Assembly (NCBI GenBank): GCA_050084515.1
Contig: CM114273.1
Location: 26,350,001-26,414,000, forward strand
Source: Blasia pusilla
Taxonomy: Eukaryota > Marchantiophyta > Marchantiopsida > Blasiales
Direction of reading: 5' to 3'
Length of the DNA stretch: 64,000 bases
Under the pieces are notes generated by a model. That model was not told the origin of the DNA. It worked only from the letters and a program-made list of their open reading frames with translations, and searched no databases. Position 1 is the first letter of the stretch, and each line of letters starts with the position of its first letter. The translations under genes and the position numbers were made by a program. This document shows positions 37,131 through 51,000 of this stretch, piece after piece.

Positions 37131-40100
37131 TGTCCCACAAAAAACTCCCCATGGATGGGGATGGAAGGAATCCACTCTTGTGGACGTTAGTTAATTAACC
37201 AGTCTCCTAGGGGGAAGAAGTTATCTATTACACACGAGCGGCGAGCACTTTGGGAAAAAAACAGCGTGTTGGGAGGGGTGGGGTAAAATATTAAATTTTT
37301 TACCTAAAAAAATTAAAATTTAGTATCGTCCCTAGAGGACAAAATCTTCGTTCGGGCGTCCTTTTATAATTGGAGAAGCGGAATACAAAAATACTAGTAC
37401 GATGCCCATGTTATGTTCGGACCATACTTACGGATGAGGGAAATGGTTTTTACACCCTTAATTTAATTGGTCATTTTAATCTAATTTTTAAAAAAAATAA
37501 TGTATTTTATTATTTGAGGAGTGTTTTTCAAATGACGACAGTTGAACGTTCATCACGTGTCATTTTAAGTTCAAGAATGTATGGTGTGTGGCATAACCGG
37601 CCGTTTAGGGTTACAGGCACTGTGCATCGCACGGTTCCTCACGGGTCCTAACTAGTATTTAACATGAAATGAAGGTTTTTCTAACCCTATCCTTCAAAGG
37701 TGTGAATAGGGCGTCTCGAGACCAGTCCATAGGGTCAGACGTTCTAGTCCATAATTTCTTTTATGGTTCAATTTTTTCCTCACAAACGTGGCGGTTGGAA
37801 GAGATGGACACGTATCCTCTCTAATGGATCTTACTATCAGAGTCTAACTCCAATATCTATCATTGTAAGTCGCACATTCTATCCAATACAGAATCGAATA
37901 AAATAAAATCTCGTCTAACGTAAATGAGGGACATTGCATTGCAAAATTACTAAGAAAGACATATGCATTCAATTTTCTGATTTTGCACAAAATTTCATGA
38001 AATAACCACATCTTTGCCAAACATACTAGTGAGAGTGCTTGTGTGACACACTAGCATAAGTAAGTACCTTCCATTTTACAACACCATTAAATAGGATCCT
38101 AGGTCCATATAAATATTGTTATCGCAGCTCCGCCACATCTACTGGCGGCTCTGAAATCTCTAAACTCTACTCTTAGTGCCCTCTAATCATGGACGATCTT
38201 GATGTTAATAGAAATTTGCACTGATGCTAGAGGAGATCCAATCTTATAGAAACAAACTTCCATGCATATAAATAACTCAGAATTTGCTCTAAATTTAATA
38301 ATTATGAACTTACTACATTCATTCAAACCTTCCATTTATTAAAATATTTCACTTCTTTGGAAGTAAAAGTATTAAAAAACAAGTGTGCAACCAAAAGTTA
38401 GGATGAATGATTAGGAGGAAAACGTAAAGCAAAGGGCATTGATCTTGAAGATATATTTACAATTTAAAAAGGTTGGTAGAATAGTGATAATTTATGATAA
38501 TAGGGCGATTGGAGACATAACCATGAAAGTTGTGAAGAGGTGCAATATAATGGAATTGATGTATGAAATTGAATGTTAAATAGCTCCCATTGTAACTTTT
38601 GGGAAGATTGTTGCAAATCGACGATGGATTCTTATATATGTAAGGGAGACGAAGCCACTAAAAATTAGATACTTGTGAAGTGTGGCTAAAGTGAGTTAGA
38701 TTACAAGGAAATGTAGTCATATAAGATATGTTATAACTAAACGGAAGAGACTGGAAAATGGGGAGGATTTTTCCTCGCCACAATTGGTAGTAGTGTGGAT
38801 GAAGAACCCAACAGTAATGCACTAAAATATTGAAGCAACTTACTAACCATGTGGGACATAACCTAAAGAAGGAGTAAAACCTCAAGTATATTATGCAAAA
38901 ATTGCAAAGTCCATTGTGTGTGCAAATAGTATACATATTTTAATAATGGCAAAAATATGGATGGAATGGGAATCAGAGAAAAGAATTTCTAATTTAAGAA
39001 AGAAATGGCATGATTGCGAAGAAATTCATAGGTGTGGAAGAGTCACACTAGATTTACTATTTTGAAATGTAGGTCCAAAGTAATGATTCTATGATGCTAG
39101 CTTCTACCTCTAGATTTGCACTACCTTGAATCAAGGATCTTGTATCCTTTAGGAAATCCTTGAAATGTTGAATCACCTTGACAATATTGTACTTGTATTG
39201 CGTGACTCAAAGTGCTTAGGTGTTGCTTTCATCTGCAAGCCCGGAAATTTTAGTGTTAAGTAGAGGAACCTGTGGTCTAAGATTGTCATTCTGATTTGGA
39301 TGCAGAGCATGAAATGTAGAAGCACAAGGCTGGTTATATGGTGAGCGAAAAGCAAGGAGCCTTGTGAAAATCTACAACCATAAACACAGTAAAATTGAAT
39401 AATAAGTGAATGTGGTGTTGAATGAAATCCGAAAAGATAGAAGGAAAACATTGGGATTACAAAATGGATTGATTGTGGGAAAGTCAATATGTAAGAGTAT
39501 TGGAGAATAGGATTGAAAGTAAGATTGAAGATGTAGTGCAATGGACAAAATTCCACAATACTATGAAGGATAATGAAATAAAATGAAACATAAGCCATGT
39601 TGAGATGCAGTAAATCATTAAAAGGAGTAGGTTTAATACATGGGAAAGCAATAACATTGCATCCAATAATCTAAAATAGAGGGTAATTTTGAAGATTAAA
39701 TTGGCAAAGTGATACTAAATATTGCATGCTTTTTTGGAATAATGCAACTCAAGAAATTGGCAAAAGTGCAACTCTAGGACTAGGAAGAATCAAATGTAAA
39801 TATATAGATGGGGAGGAATACAGATGATAGAAAAATAACTCAGAGTAGCAAGGAGTACAGTATGATAGAATTCAAATCTACTATAGTTGTTAGAAGTTAC
39901 CAAGAAATTGAGAACGGTGTGCAACTAGAGAATCCGCGTATAAACATGAAAAGTTGATGAAAAAATTTGAGATGAGAAGAATAAAATAAGCGCATGAGAG
40001 ACAAGAATTTCAATTTGAGAAGTGATAGTCCATGCCTGAAAAATCATCCCATTAGATTAGCGTAAGCGTTTTGAGATTATGTCGTCAATGGGTTCAACTT

Positions 40101-40940
40101 GGTAGAGCACCTAATAGGAACCAAGCCTACCCTTTATAAAATCATACCCACTAGCCTTGCTATCGTGAAGTCCCGCTTGGAGTAGGAGCGGAAGATTGAG
40201 GTAGAGAGGGAGAGAGCAGACAAAGCTACAAGAGTGATTGGTTGGACGAGAGTAGTAGGAGAGATTGCTCAAATTGGCGCAAAGAGGGAATGAGCCAAGG
40301 AATCAATCTTACTCCCAATTAATATTCTAGGATAAGCAATCCAATAAAAACTTATATTTGAATACTCCCAGGCAAGAGAGACTACAAGTGATGAGTCTTA
40401 GCACATTGTGACTGGCTCATGCACCTCCGAGGCCCTTGCCGTAGAAGCCCCTAAGGGATATGGATTGACAAGGAGGCATTGAAGCTTACTTGGACAATTG
40501 GCACTCATTACACTCTCCCTATTACCAAGGGAACTACCAAAGACGGAGGAGTTTGATGTAGAGGCTCCCACAAAAGCCAAGCACTTATCAGCGATTACCC
40601 TATTTGAACCAAGCATTTCAAAGTGTGGTCACCAGGTAGTAACAGCTTGTGGTAAGAAAAGTGGGAGTAGGATTCTTAAGCTGTACTGTTGGGATAGAGA
40701 AGCTTGAATAGAAGTACAAGTGTTAGGGTAAGACTTGTTTGGAATCAGATTGTAGCTATGACAGGGGTTTTTGTGGGAGTCCAAAGTCAAATTGTAGCAT
40801 TGAGTTGAGAATGTGGGGTCCCAATAAATCAATCAAAAACCACACCACCGTCCCAAGTATGGTATAAAGTCCCATTCCGTGATAGTGCGCCCTACTTAGA
40901 GATGGACTTGGGGAATTTACGAATAGGAATGTAAAAGATC
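37131..40940. other. AT-rich intergenic DNA, no gene seen
   Basis: It contains A/T runs and only short open frames (for example 38658-38936 and 39173-39598) rich in Phe, Leu and Ile, as expected from composition. No domain or RNA gene was recognised. Confidence 0.6.
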
Positions 40941-40941
40941 C

Positions 40942-42770
<1,829 letters not shown>

Positions 42771-42779
42771 CGTGATCAA

Positions 42780-43200
42780 GCTCGGACATGCTAGTAGAGA
42801 AAAACTCAAAATACCTCTCCGAAAACCTTCCCGTCGGCAGCCGGCACCGAGCAGTCAAAAGTAAGTTTCCGAGTGGAAGGCGACGGGGACCGTCAGATAC
42901 CCGATCGTAGCTGCGGAAACGCCACCTGTCTCGACGGAACGACCGACCGACGACCCGGCGGACGGAAGAGACGCCACATGTCAAAGTGCACAGGCAGCCG
43001 ACGTAAGGAAAGCGTCCGGCCCCAAGAGCCCGGGCCCACTGCTATTCTCTGGCGGCACCGGTCATCAATGGGCATTGGATGGCGTCACGGTCCATCAATG
43101 GCGGTCGGTGGATGCATACCCTGTAGAGGACGTTTCTCTCGCGCAAGACGACGAACTCCGTCAGGAATGACTGACTGACTGGCTGGATGGATGGATGGGA
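42780..43200. other. Short GC-rich island in AT-rich DNA
   Basis: The sharp composition change includes ACCGACCGACGACC, a repeated ATCAATGG motif (near 43065 and 43093), and CTGACTGACTGGCTGGATGG at its right edge. A plus-strand open frame of 101 residues is Arg/Gly-rich with no domain. Its origin is unknown. It may be the end of a mobile element or an isolated promoter-like island. Confidence 0.5.
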
Positions 43201-43976
43201 TCGGACCACAGTAACTTTTTATTGGGCCAGTTGAAACTTCGGGCTCTGCCGCGGTTCCCACGGAAGGCGTTCAGGGACTCAAGGATCTTATCCACATTAA
43301 GGGAAAAAATTAGGCATCTAACTTTAACGAACTTCAATGTAGATTTTGTGATGGGAAGTTTTTTTTTTCCCTTACTTTAGTTATCTTCTAATATGCATTT
43401 TATAATTAAACTGACACTTGTCAATCTGCAGAGGAGTCTAGGATGTGATATCTAGGAGAGGGCTTATGTGACCCCATATTCTGTTAACAGTAAATAAAAT
43501 AATCAAAATATATTTTTTATTGGTAGGTTTAGTACTAGTTCCTTTGGCTCCGCGATCCCAGCAATCAATCCTTGCCTCTGTCTTTTGAGCTCTTTATTCC
43601 CACGTGGACACTCCTCCTACTAGTAAGGTGCGAAACCATACGATTTAGATAAGATAGTTTTTGAGGTTTTTTTAATATTTGACTAATACTATTGAAAAAA
43701 AAACAAAGGAATGGGATTGGTAGCATTTAATGTCTTGGGTTTGCAATAATGTCACATATACGAATCACACAAATCCATATCTAGTGGCACCATTGAAAAA
43801 TGTGCATCTCAAAAGAAAGATTTAACTTAAAAGTAAGATGATAGCTTTTAAAGTCCATTTTATTATAAAAATGAATTAAAAAAAATACACAGAAAAGTGA
43901 CATCTAAGAAGAGGAGTAAAAAAATAGATAATGGAATGCAAAAAAAAAATGACAACTAGCCAACATAAATACAAAT
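43201..43976. other. AT-rich intergenic DNA
   Basis: Nothing recognisable apart from homopolymer runs. Confidence 0.55.
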
Positions 43977-46495
43977 TCAGCGAGTTACAAGATTGATAGT
44001 CTGAAACGAATCTAACAAGAACACTAGTGGTTGGTCAAACGTGAACGGGCGACGAGGCGAGCGAACCTCCACCACCTTCGCACGACGTATCAATGCCAAG
44101 ACTTGTGTACGTTGTAAGGCCACTGAGATGCATCGCCGAACATAAGTAGTAACTACAGAGAGAGAAGGACTACGAAAAGGGGCAAGGTGATGATTCTCGA
44201 GGGAGTGGTGAGCACATGTTTTCAGGAAAGTATCAAAAGACACATATAAATGACCGTTTCCAATGCAAAAGGAATAAATCCATTAGTTGCATGTCTCACA
44301 ACATAACTTAACTCCTAGATTCTTGCTGTAGCTTCGGCCGCCGAACCTTTGGTATGTGCGGCTCGACACACCAAGTCAGAACGTGTTGGATCAACAACCA
44401 CCACATCATCTAGTGTCCGCAATCCACCTCGAGACATAACAAGATCAACTCTCCGACGAGAGGTTGCTTGTGTGGTTGAAGATAGGACATAGATCTACTC
44501 TTGCCTAACGGTGTACCCTACAATACGAGCCACCGATGCTTCCGCCTTTCTAATAACATCATGTGTGGCCATTCATTCTCCACCATATGCACATCGTATA
44601 ATATGGATACCCTTTGCATCAATGGGATCCCCGCATACACAATTCGGCACACCTAACAGAAAAGGATGGGGAAGTCCAAGGCGTAACTACAAAGCTGTCG
44701 AGAATATACTTCGAGGAAGAAGAAATGGAAGAATAAGAGGATTTGCAGTAAGCCATGCCCCCGCTCAATGAGCGTCACAAAATGCCTCAGAGAGAATGTT
44801 GGAAAAGTTGATTTGGTGCAAATTCTCACAGATATGCTCTTGAAGTCGACGAAGCCTTTCCGTAATCATTTGACTAAAAGGGGGTAGAATTTCTTGTGTA
44901 GCAAGAGGAAGAAGAGCTCGAGCAGATCTCAGTTGTTGAAATAAAAGATCCCCCTCCTCTACATGAGCGACATGATCCATCAAGATAGGTGTATCTCCTT
45001 GGAGAAACCTTGAAGCCATAATCGGTGCTACCAACGCCCAACTCTCCAAAAAAGCCCCAAGAGCATATCCGACAGTGGAAGAAAGCCCCATCCCTCCAAA
45101 AAAAAAAAAAGCAAGATAGCTTGTTGTGAAGCCAAGACACCATCCTCTCCCTTAAATGTATTCGGGCCAAGAAGTTGACCAAAAGTTTCCAAGATAGAAG
45201 TGTCAAAAGAGGCCAACTAATATAAGAACCTTGAAGTGGGAGGACAAGTGCGAAGAAGGTAGGAAGGACATTGTAGAAAATATTGGTAGAGAATCCCATA
45301 AGCCATTTGGGGATCCTTAGATGAGACAACAAATGAAGCCATTTCACGTCTTTCAAAAGGGCCTCATCCAAGAACTTCAAGATATAGTCAATGAAACCAA
45401 TTGAGACACCAAGAACCCTAACCCCTTCAATGCAGATGGGAAAATTAGGAGTAGGCAGGGCAAATATTGAGGGAAGGCATGAAGGAGACCATATTCCATA
45501 TTTATTTGGTTGGACTTTAAGGTTTAAGAAAGAGAGATACTCCACAAAATGGGTATAAGCAGCAACCACTTTAGAAGGAGGACCTATAATGTGAATGTTA
45601 TGAGCAATAGAAGGGAAAAGACAAGATGGAAATGCTTGCGTTGATGCTCGAAGAGAACAAAAATGGGCAATGGCAAAAGAGTGGGTCATCCATGGGATCA
45701 CCTTGACGCGTGCCACAAGCCAATTGGAGAATACTATATTCGCCGGAAGCCATTCCATGATGAGAATAGATAATGGGTGTATCATAGGCATAAAAGGAGC
45801 GAACAAATGGAATGAGACTCGCAAGTTGTCCTCCTCCACAATGTAACTCCTCAAAGATGGCCGCAGAAGAAACTGAATTGAAATGTTTTAGCCACATGGA
45901 CTTGAATTACTACCCATTGTGGATGAATATCAAGGGTGGAGAGAATCCCATGCACCATAGCCTCATAACCACCAGGAGTTGCCACTCAAAATTGACGAGG
46001 AAATAAGTGTGCACTAAAGTGAGGAAAAAATTGCAAGCACAAGGATCCACTAACCAAGCAGTATAAAACCTCTTCAATAGCCAAAGGTAGGACACTTGAA
46101 TGAGGCTTATTCGTAGCCCACAAACGAAAATCCCCTAAGAGCCTAGAGATAGAGAATAGGAGACAAAATGCCGCAATATGTGCGCACACCTTATATAGAG
46201 AGACAAAGCCACTTGCTGAATCTGTAGGGACAAAGCAATCGCGGAGATCCTCAAAAACCATCCTTGATAGTCTGCTTGCTGATAAGCAAGGAATATGAAG
46301 AAAATGCCTTGTGAAAACCTTCAAGTCAAACTCCAAGTCAAGATTCGTTGTATAGTCTTCCACAAAAGGTGGTGCATCATCACTTGAAGGAGGGTGAAGA
46401 GCTTCTAAGAGAGCCACGGTGTCCACACTTGGAACCCCCACAGAGAGAGGACCCAATGCTCGAGCCGCATGTGGAAACTCACTAACTTGCCCCAA
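43977..46495 (-). pseudogene. Decayed non-LTR-type retroelement polyprotein with reverse transcriptase
   Basis: On the minus strand, pieces in different frames follow the order of a reverse transcriptase. They are LPLAIEEVLYCLV (45986-46495, resembling a RPIAxGEVLRRLV block), CGTRQGDPM (45598-45897, the R-Q-G-D-P palm motif), then NIHIIGPPSKVVAAY with LNLKVQPNKYGIW (44874-45854), where the catalytic Y-A-D-D site is replaced by I-A-H-N. A C-terminal part follows: NCVCGDPIDAKGIHIIRC (a Cys/His zinc knuckle near 44630), ATHDVI, DDVVVVDPT, and FIPFALE with FDTFLKTCAHH. This order fits a family of plant and protist non-LTR-like elements that I recall without a firm name. Stops and frameshifts make it inactive. 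Confidence 0.78.
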
Positions 46496-47600
46496 AAGTA
46501 GACTTTGTCAAAGATGTTGTTGTATTGACGGCCTCCCATGATTGGCATATTGAGTGGGATAAGCCGTAGCTAAGGTCTCTGCTCGAAGTACATGCTCATT
46601 CTGAAGATTCTCCAAATCCCCAAATCCCCAAACATACAACGTTGGATACGTGTGGAGGTTTCACGATGACCCGTCACACCATCCCTTGGAGGGAGGATTA
46701 AAACCCATTTTGGGAAGAGTAATAGGAGATACTAAACATTGATATTTTTGGGATCACGCACTAACCTTTCCAATGGGAAAAGCAAAGCTTGTTGGATGAT
46801 GGGGCGAAAAGCAATAGGAATGCGAGTGTAGAGTCTAGGACGAGGGAGACTTTGATGGAAAGAGCGAAGGAGATCAACTTGGCTTAACCAAGTTCAACCA
46901 GTTGTTGTGGGGAGTGCAGTAAGAGGTGGTATCGGGTTAGGGATTGAAGGCCCATGCATGGATAGACAATACTGCTGATGTCTTTTGATCCCATAATTTC
47001 AGGAGCAAACTCCTTACCACAAGGTATGCAACGAACCTTTGGCACAAATGCAAAAGTAGAAGGGTTACAAGGAGAGGAGGTGGGAGATACAAGAGGTGGT
47101 GATGGATGACGTTAAGGGGGTAAGTAGGTTGGGGAAGGAGGAGGAGGAGGAAGAGGAGGAAGAGGGGAGATAAGGGTAGAATAGATGGGAGTTGGAAGCA
47201 AGGGCAAAGATGAGATATGTAAGGATGGCAAAGAAGTAGGATTCGATAATAATGGATCAAGATTAGCCTCAATATGACGAGACGAAGAGGGGAGAAGATG
47301 AGCATCTGGAAAAAATATAGCTAGTGTAATGGGTGTATTAGCATCAAGAGGAAAATGGCGAGATCTACGATGGGGAGGTGAACCAAAGGGAGAGGTTATG
47401 GCTATAAAAGGGCATGTAAAACCAAAGAAGTGAGTAGATGGAGTATCAAACTCCATCTTTGATACCATAGAAGGAGAGGTAGGCATGTCATCAAAGACAA
47501 GGGAAGACATATGAAATGTGATTTGGAGAAAGCATGAGGGTAACGACAAGAAAAAAAGTAGTCGAATCCGTCCAAAATGATGTTTCAAATATTTAGATGG
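46496..47600 (-). pseudogene. Probable upstream part of the same retroelement
   Basis: The minus strand near 46985-47035 reads VRCIPCGKEFAPEIMG, a C-x2-C zinc-finger start as found before the reverse transcriptase in such elements. Upstream is a Pro/Ser-rich open frame (47588-47112). Linkage to the reverse transcriptase is by position, strand and absence of another candidate. Confidence 0.4.
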
Positions 47601-50600
47601 AGATAATAAGATTAAGCAATTACGAATTTATGATTGAAAGTTACTCTAGGAAATATAAAAAGCATTTGAAAAGGAAAGTGATCTATATGATATCGAAAGA
47701 AGTGGCTCAAGAATAAGAATCTCTAATGTCGTTAAGGAGATAGCAAACGTATGTAGGGGCCAAACAGTAAGGTAAAGAGTTGAAAGAGGAAGGAAGACGT
47801 TTGAGAGGAATTGACCTAAAATAGACCCGTACACTAAAATAGGTGCCTACAACAAAGGAAGAAAAACTATAAAACCTACTTGGTTGAAAAGAAGGAGCTT
47901 GTCAAGACGATTGAAACAAGACCAAACACGTCCAAAATTGATACTCCATGAGAAAGTTATGAAAGAAATTAGAAACACCAAAAAAGAGGATATGAGGAGA
48001 AAGTGAGCCATCCATTGATGAGTGCTATGAGGAAATGAGTTTGTAATGTTGGGCCCAGCCCATATCAAAAGATCGAGAGAAGCAAGAGAAATCCCTTAAA
48101 CCGATGGTAACCCGGTATCACACTATAATAAGAGCGTTATGTGTGAAATTGTGTACAGAAATCTATAAGCATACTTAGGAGAGAAGGAGATCCAAAGATC
48201 CCAAGAACTTTGGAAAACTTTGTCGTAAGTGGAAAAAAGAAGACTCCAAAGTTCAAGCTTGAGAAGATAAACACGTTAGGCCTTAGATTGAAAATATTGG
48301 ATCATAATGGAAATAGTTACAAGAAAAATTGTAAGCGGTCCTCCATCTCCTCCTCCATAGTCCTCCTCCATCTTTTCATCCATTATCAGTTTAATTCATT
48401 TGTCTAATGCATACACATGTAGATTTTATTAAATATTATTTAATCAAATTAATTATAAGAAATTATAAATCTTGATTTTTTATATAAGTATATATTTTTT
48501 TCAAATATGGAATAATAAAAATAGTTAAATACACATATTTAAAATTTTAAGAGAAAATTGAGAAGGAGATGATAAAAAAACATGTAAGAAATGAAGACAA
48601 ATTGTACAAATATTATTTTGTGCATCTTCTTGAATCAGTAAATTTTAATTTCAAGAAAAAAATTACTATCCTAATATTGATTAAAAAATTCATTTTCTAG
48701 TTCAAAGGGAAGTAAAAAAATTTCCTCCCAGATTCAAAATTACTTATTTAAAATTAAACTTACAGAATCAAGTGAATTAAATGATTTCAAAACTATGAAA
48801 ATGTTATTTTGATCGGACCAATTAAAAAAAGATACTTTTAAAATCTTTTTTCATGTGTCAATAAATTGGGGCTTGTTAGAAAAGTATTAACGCCATTAGT
48901 TGTTTGCATTTTTTATTTTGATAATGAACCCATGAATAAGAAAGTTAGATATCCACAGAGATAAGTTTGAGATATTGGGTAAAAGATATAGATGAAGCAA
49001 TCTTATGATAAGTTTTTTTATATTAATTTTATATTGTAACAGGACATGAAAGTAAAACAAAAGAAAATTTGAAAGAAAAGGTTGAATGTAAATATGATTC
49101 TTGTTAGTTAGCGAAAAATGATTTAAAAATTTTGTATCTATTTTTCACCTCAAAATTTTCTCCAACTAACCTTTCAATCTAATTTTAGAAAGGGAAACAA
49201 GATTGAATTTCTTTTCCAAACCCAACTAGGACAATTCCATCCAACAAGAAATACGTAAATCCCTTTTCGTGTCATTTACAAGAGAATGGAGAGTATGCGC
49301 ACAATGTACCATTTAGATCATGTGTTAGTATCTATAAGTTTATGTGACCTAGATATGAAGGAGGATAACTCAAGAAAACATGTCATCCAATGATTTGGAG
49401 CCAGTTGGGCTAATATTAGCCCATTTAATTTTCTAGGTGGAATTCATTTCTAGTGTTATTGTTATAGCTTACAACTACCCATATTGGGAAATGTGGATAG
49501 CTAACCCCTAAGCTTAGATAACAAATTAGGATTAGGTTATTGATACATGTCCACGTGTCATATAGGGAGATGTAAGGGTGAGTTATGTTGGTGACCCCCT
49601 TATGAAGAATTAATTAATTAATTAATTAATGAAAAATTTATTGGATAATTAATATAATGGAAAGCTTGGAGTTCATTCTCTTCTTCTTTTTTAGTGTAGC
49701 AATAGGAAGTTGCCTAGGATGGGCCCCATGTTGGTGTGTGATCATATGTTTCTTGGTTTCCAAGTATGAATGTGGTTTCAAAATTTATGAGTTATGTGAA
49801 TAATAACAACAATGTATTTTGCATAGGAATATTTGTGGGTACGAAACCTTAGAAAGATGTCAAAACTCTAGGGTTTGACAAGGAAGGAACTAATGTAAAT
49901 AATTGTAGAGCTTCTACTAAGAATGTCTCTATATGACAATATGAATTTTTCTACTTTTATAAACAAATAGGAGTATTTTGAATTATATTTTGGGGAGATT
50001 TGAATTTATGTTTTTATATTGATAAGGTTTTCAAAAATTTGAAGGACTTCTCCCTCATCAAATTTTTTTTCAATTTAAGTTAAATTCCACTTTTGTCATC
50101 TCAATCACCAACACTACGGTTTTACCAATACCATTTCTTTGGGTTGCATAACTTCTCTCACCATTAAGTACCTAAACCCACTTAAGGTGTTAAGTGCACT
50201 CATTACTATTTGTCACATCTTAGTTTACCAACATGTAGAGTTCTATTGCGTCGACAGCATAGAGGGTCACCAGACTTTTCGGGTATAACTTTGTCCTAAG
50301 ATGTCAGACAAGGTTGGCGACATATATGTTGCGTCGGGAACATTGTTTATGGAAATTTCCCCATTTTGGTCTTAGTCAGTCACGTGACTCATTGACATAG
50401 TCAACGGTCACGCGGTAACCTGTGCACGCACGTTATCGTTGGGATGGTTATTTTCGGGGGAAGAGTTTTTTGGCTCTTCCCAAGTGTATAAGAGAGGGAG
50501 AGGTGGCTTTCTCAAGCCATCTTTCTCATGTTGAGCCTTAGGAGCACCTCTCTTGCTTTTGCGTGTAGAAACTAGGATGTTAACGTCCGGAGTCCCTCAT

Positions 50601-51000
50601 AGCTCATAGCAGAGGGTGGATTTATTCGCATTCCAAATGCTTCTTTGGTTCCAAGTGTCTTATTGACGCTTGTCATTTGAAAAATACTTTCACTTGTAGT
50701 ACAACTCGGACAGGCATCCCTGTAAATCAAATCAAATCACATTCAAATATAGGGCTACGAGGAGAGACACTTTGTAAATCAAATCACATTCAAATATAGG
50801 CAGCGGGTAGCGACTCTTTTACTATTGTATTATCTTAAACTTTTTACTTGAAGGGGATAGTTCCAGTCACTACTTATGGAGAAGCTCCACTTCTTTTGGA
50901 AAAAGAATTACCAAAAGAGGTAACCCCCTCTCCTCACATTATAGTATAGATGATTACCTGATTGGGACCCTCGATAGATGTTTCTTACCACCGAGGCAGG
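47601..51000. other. AT-rich intergenic DNA
   Basis: 48.4-49.3 kb is especially AT-rich. There is an ATTA tetranucleotide run at about 49609-49630. A 28-base direct repeat beginning TGTAAATCAAATC occurs near 50720 and 50773. No gene was recognised. Confidence 0.55.

Noticed and set aside
36113-37198. Several overlapping open frames of 90-170 residues on both strands
   Set aside because: GC-rich sequence has few stops by chance. The frames overlap one another and, apart from the ABC-like motif listed separately, show no similarity.
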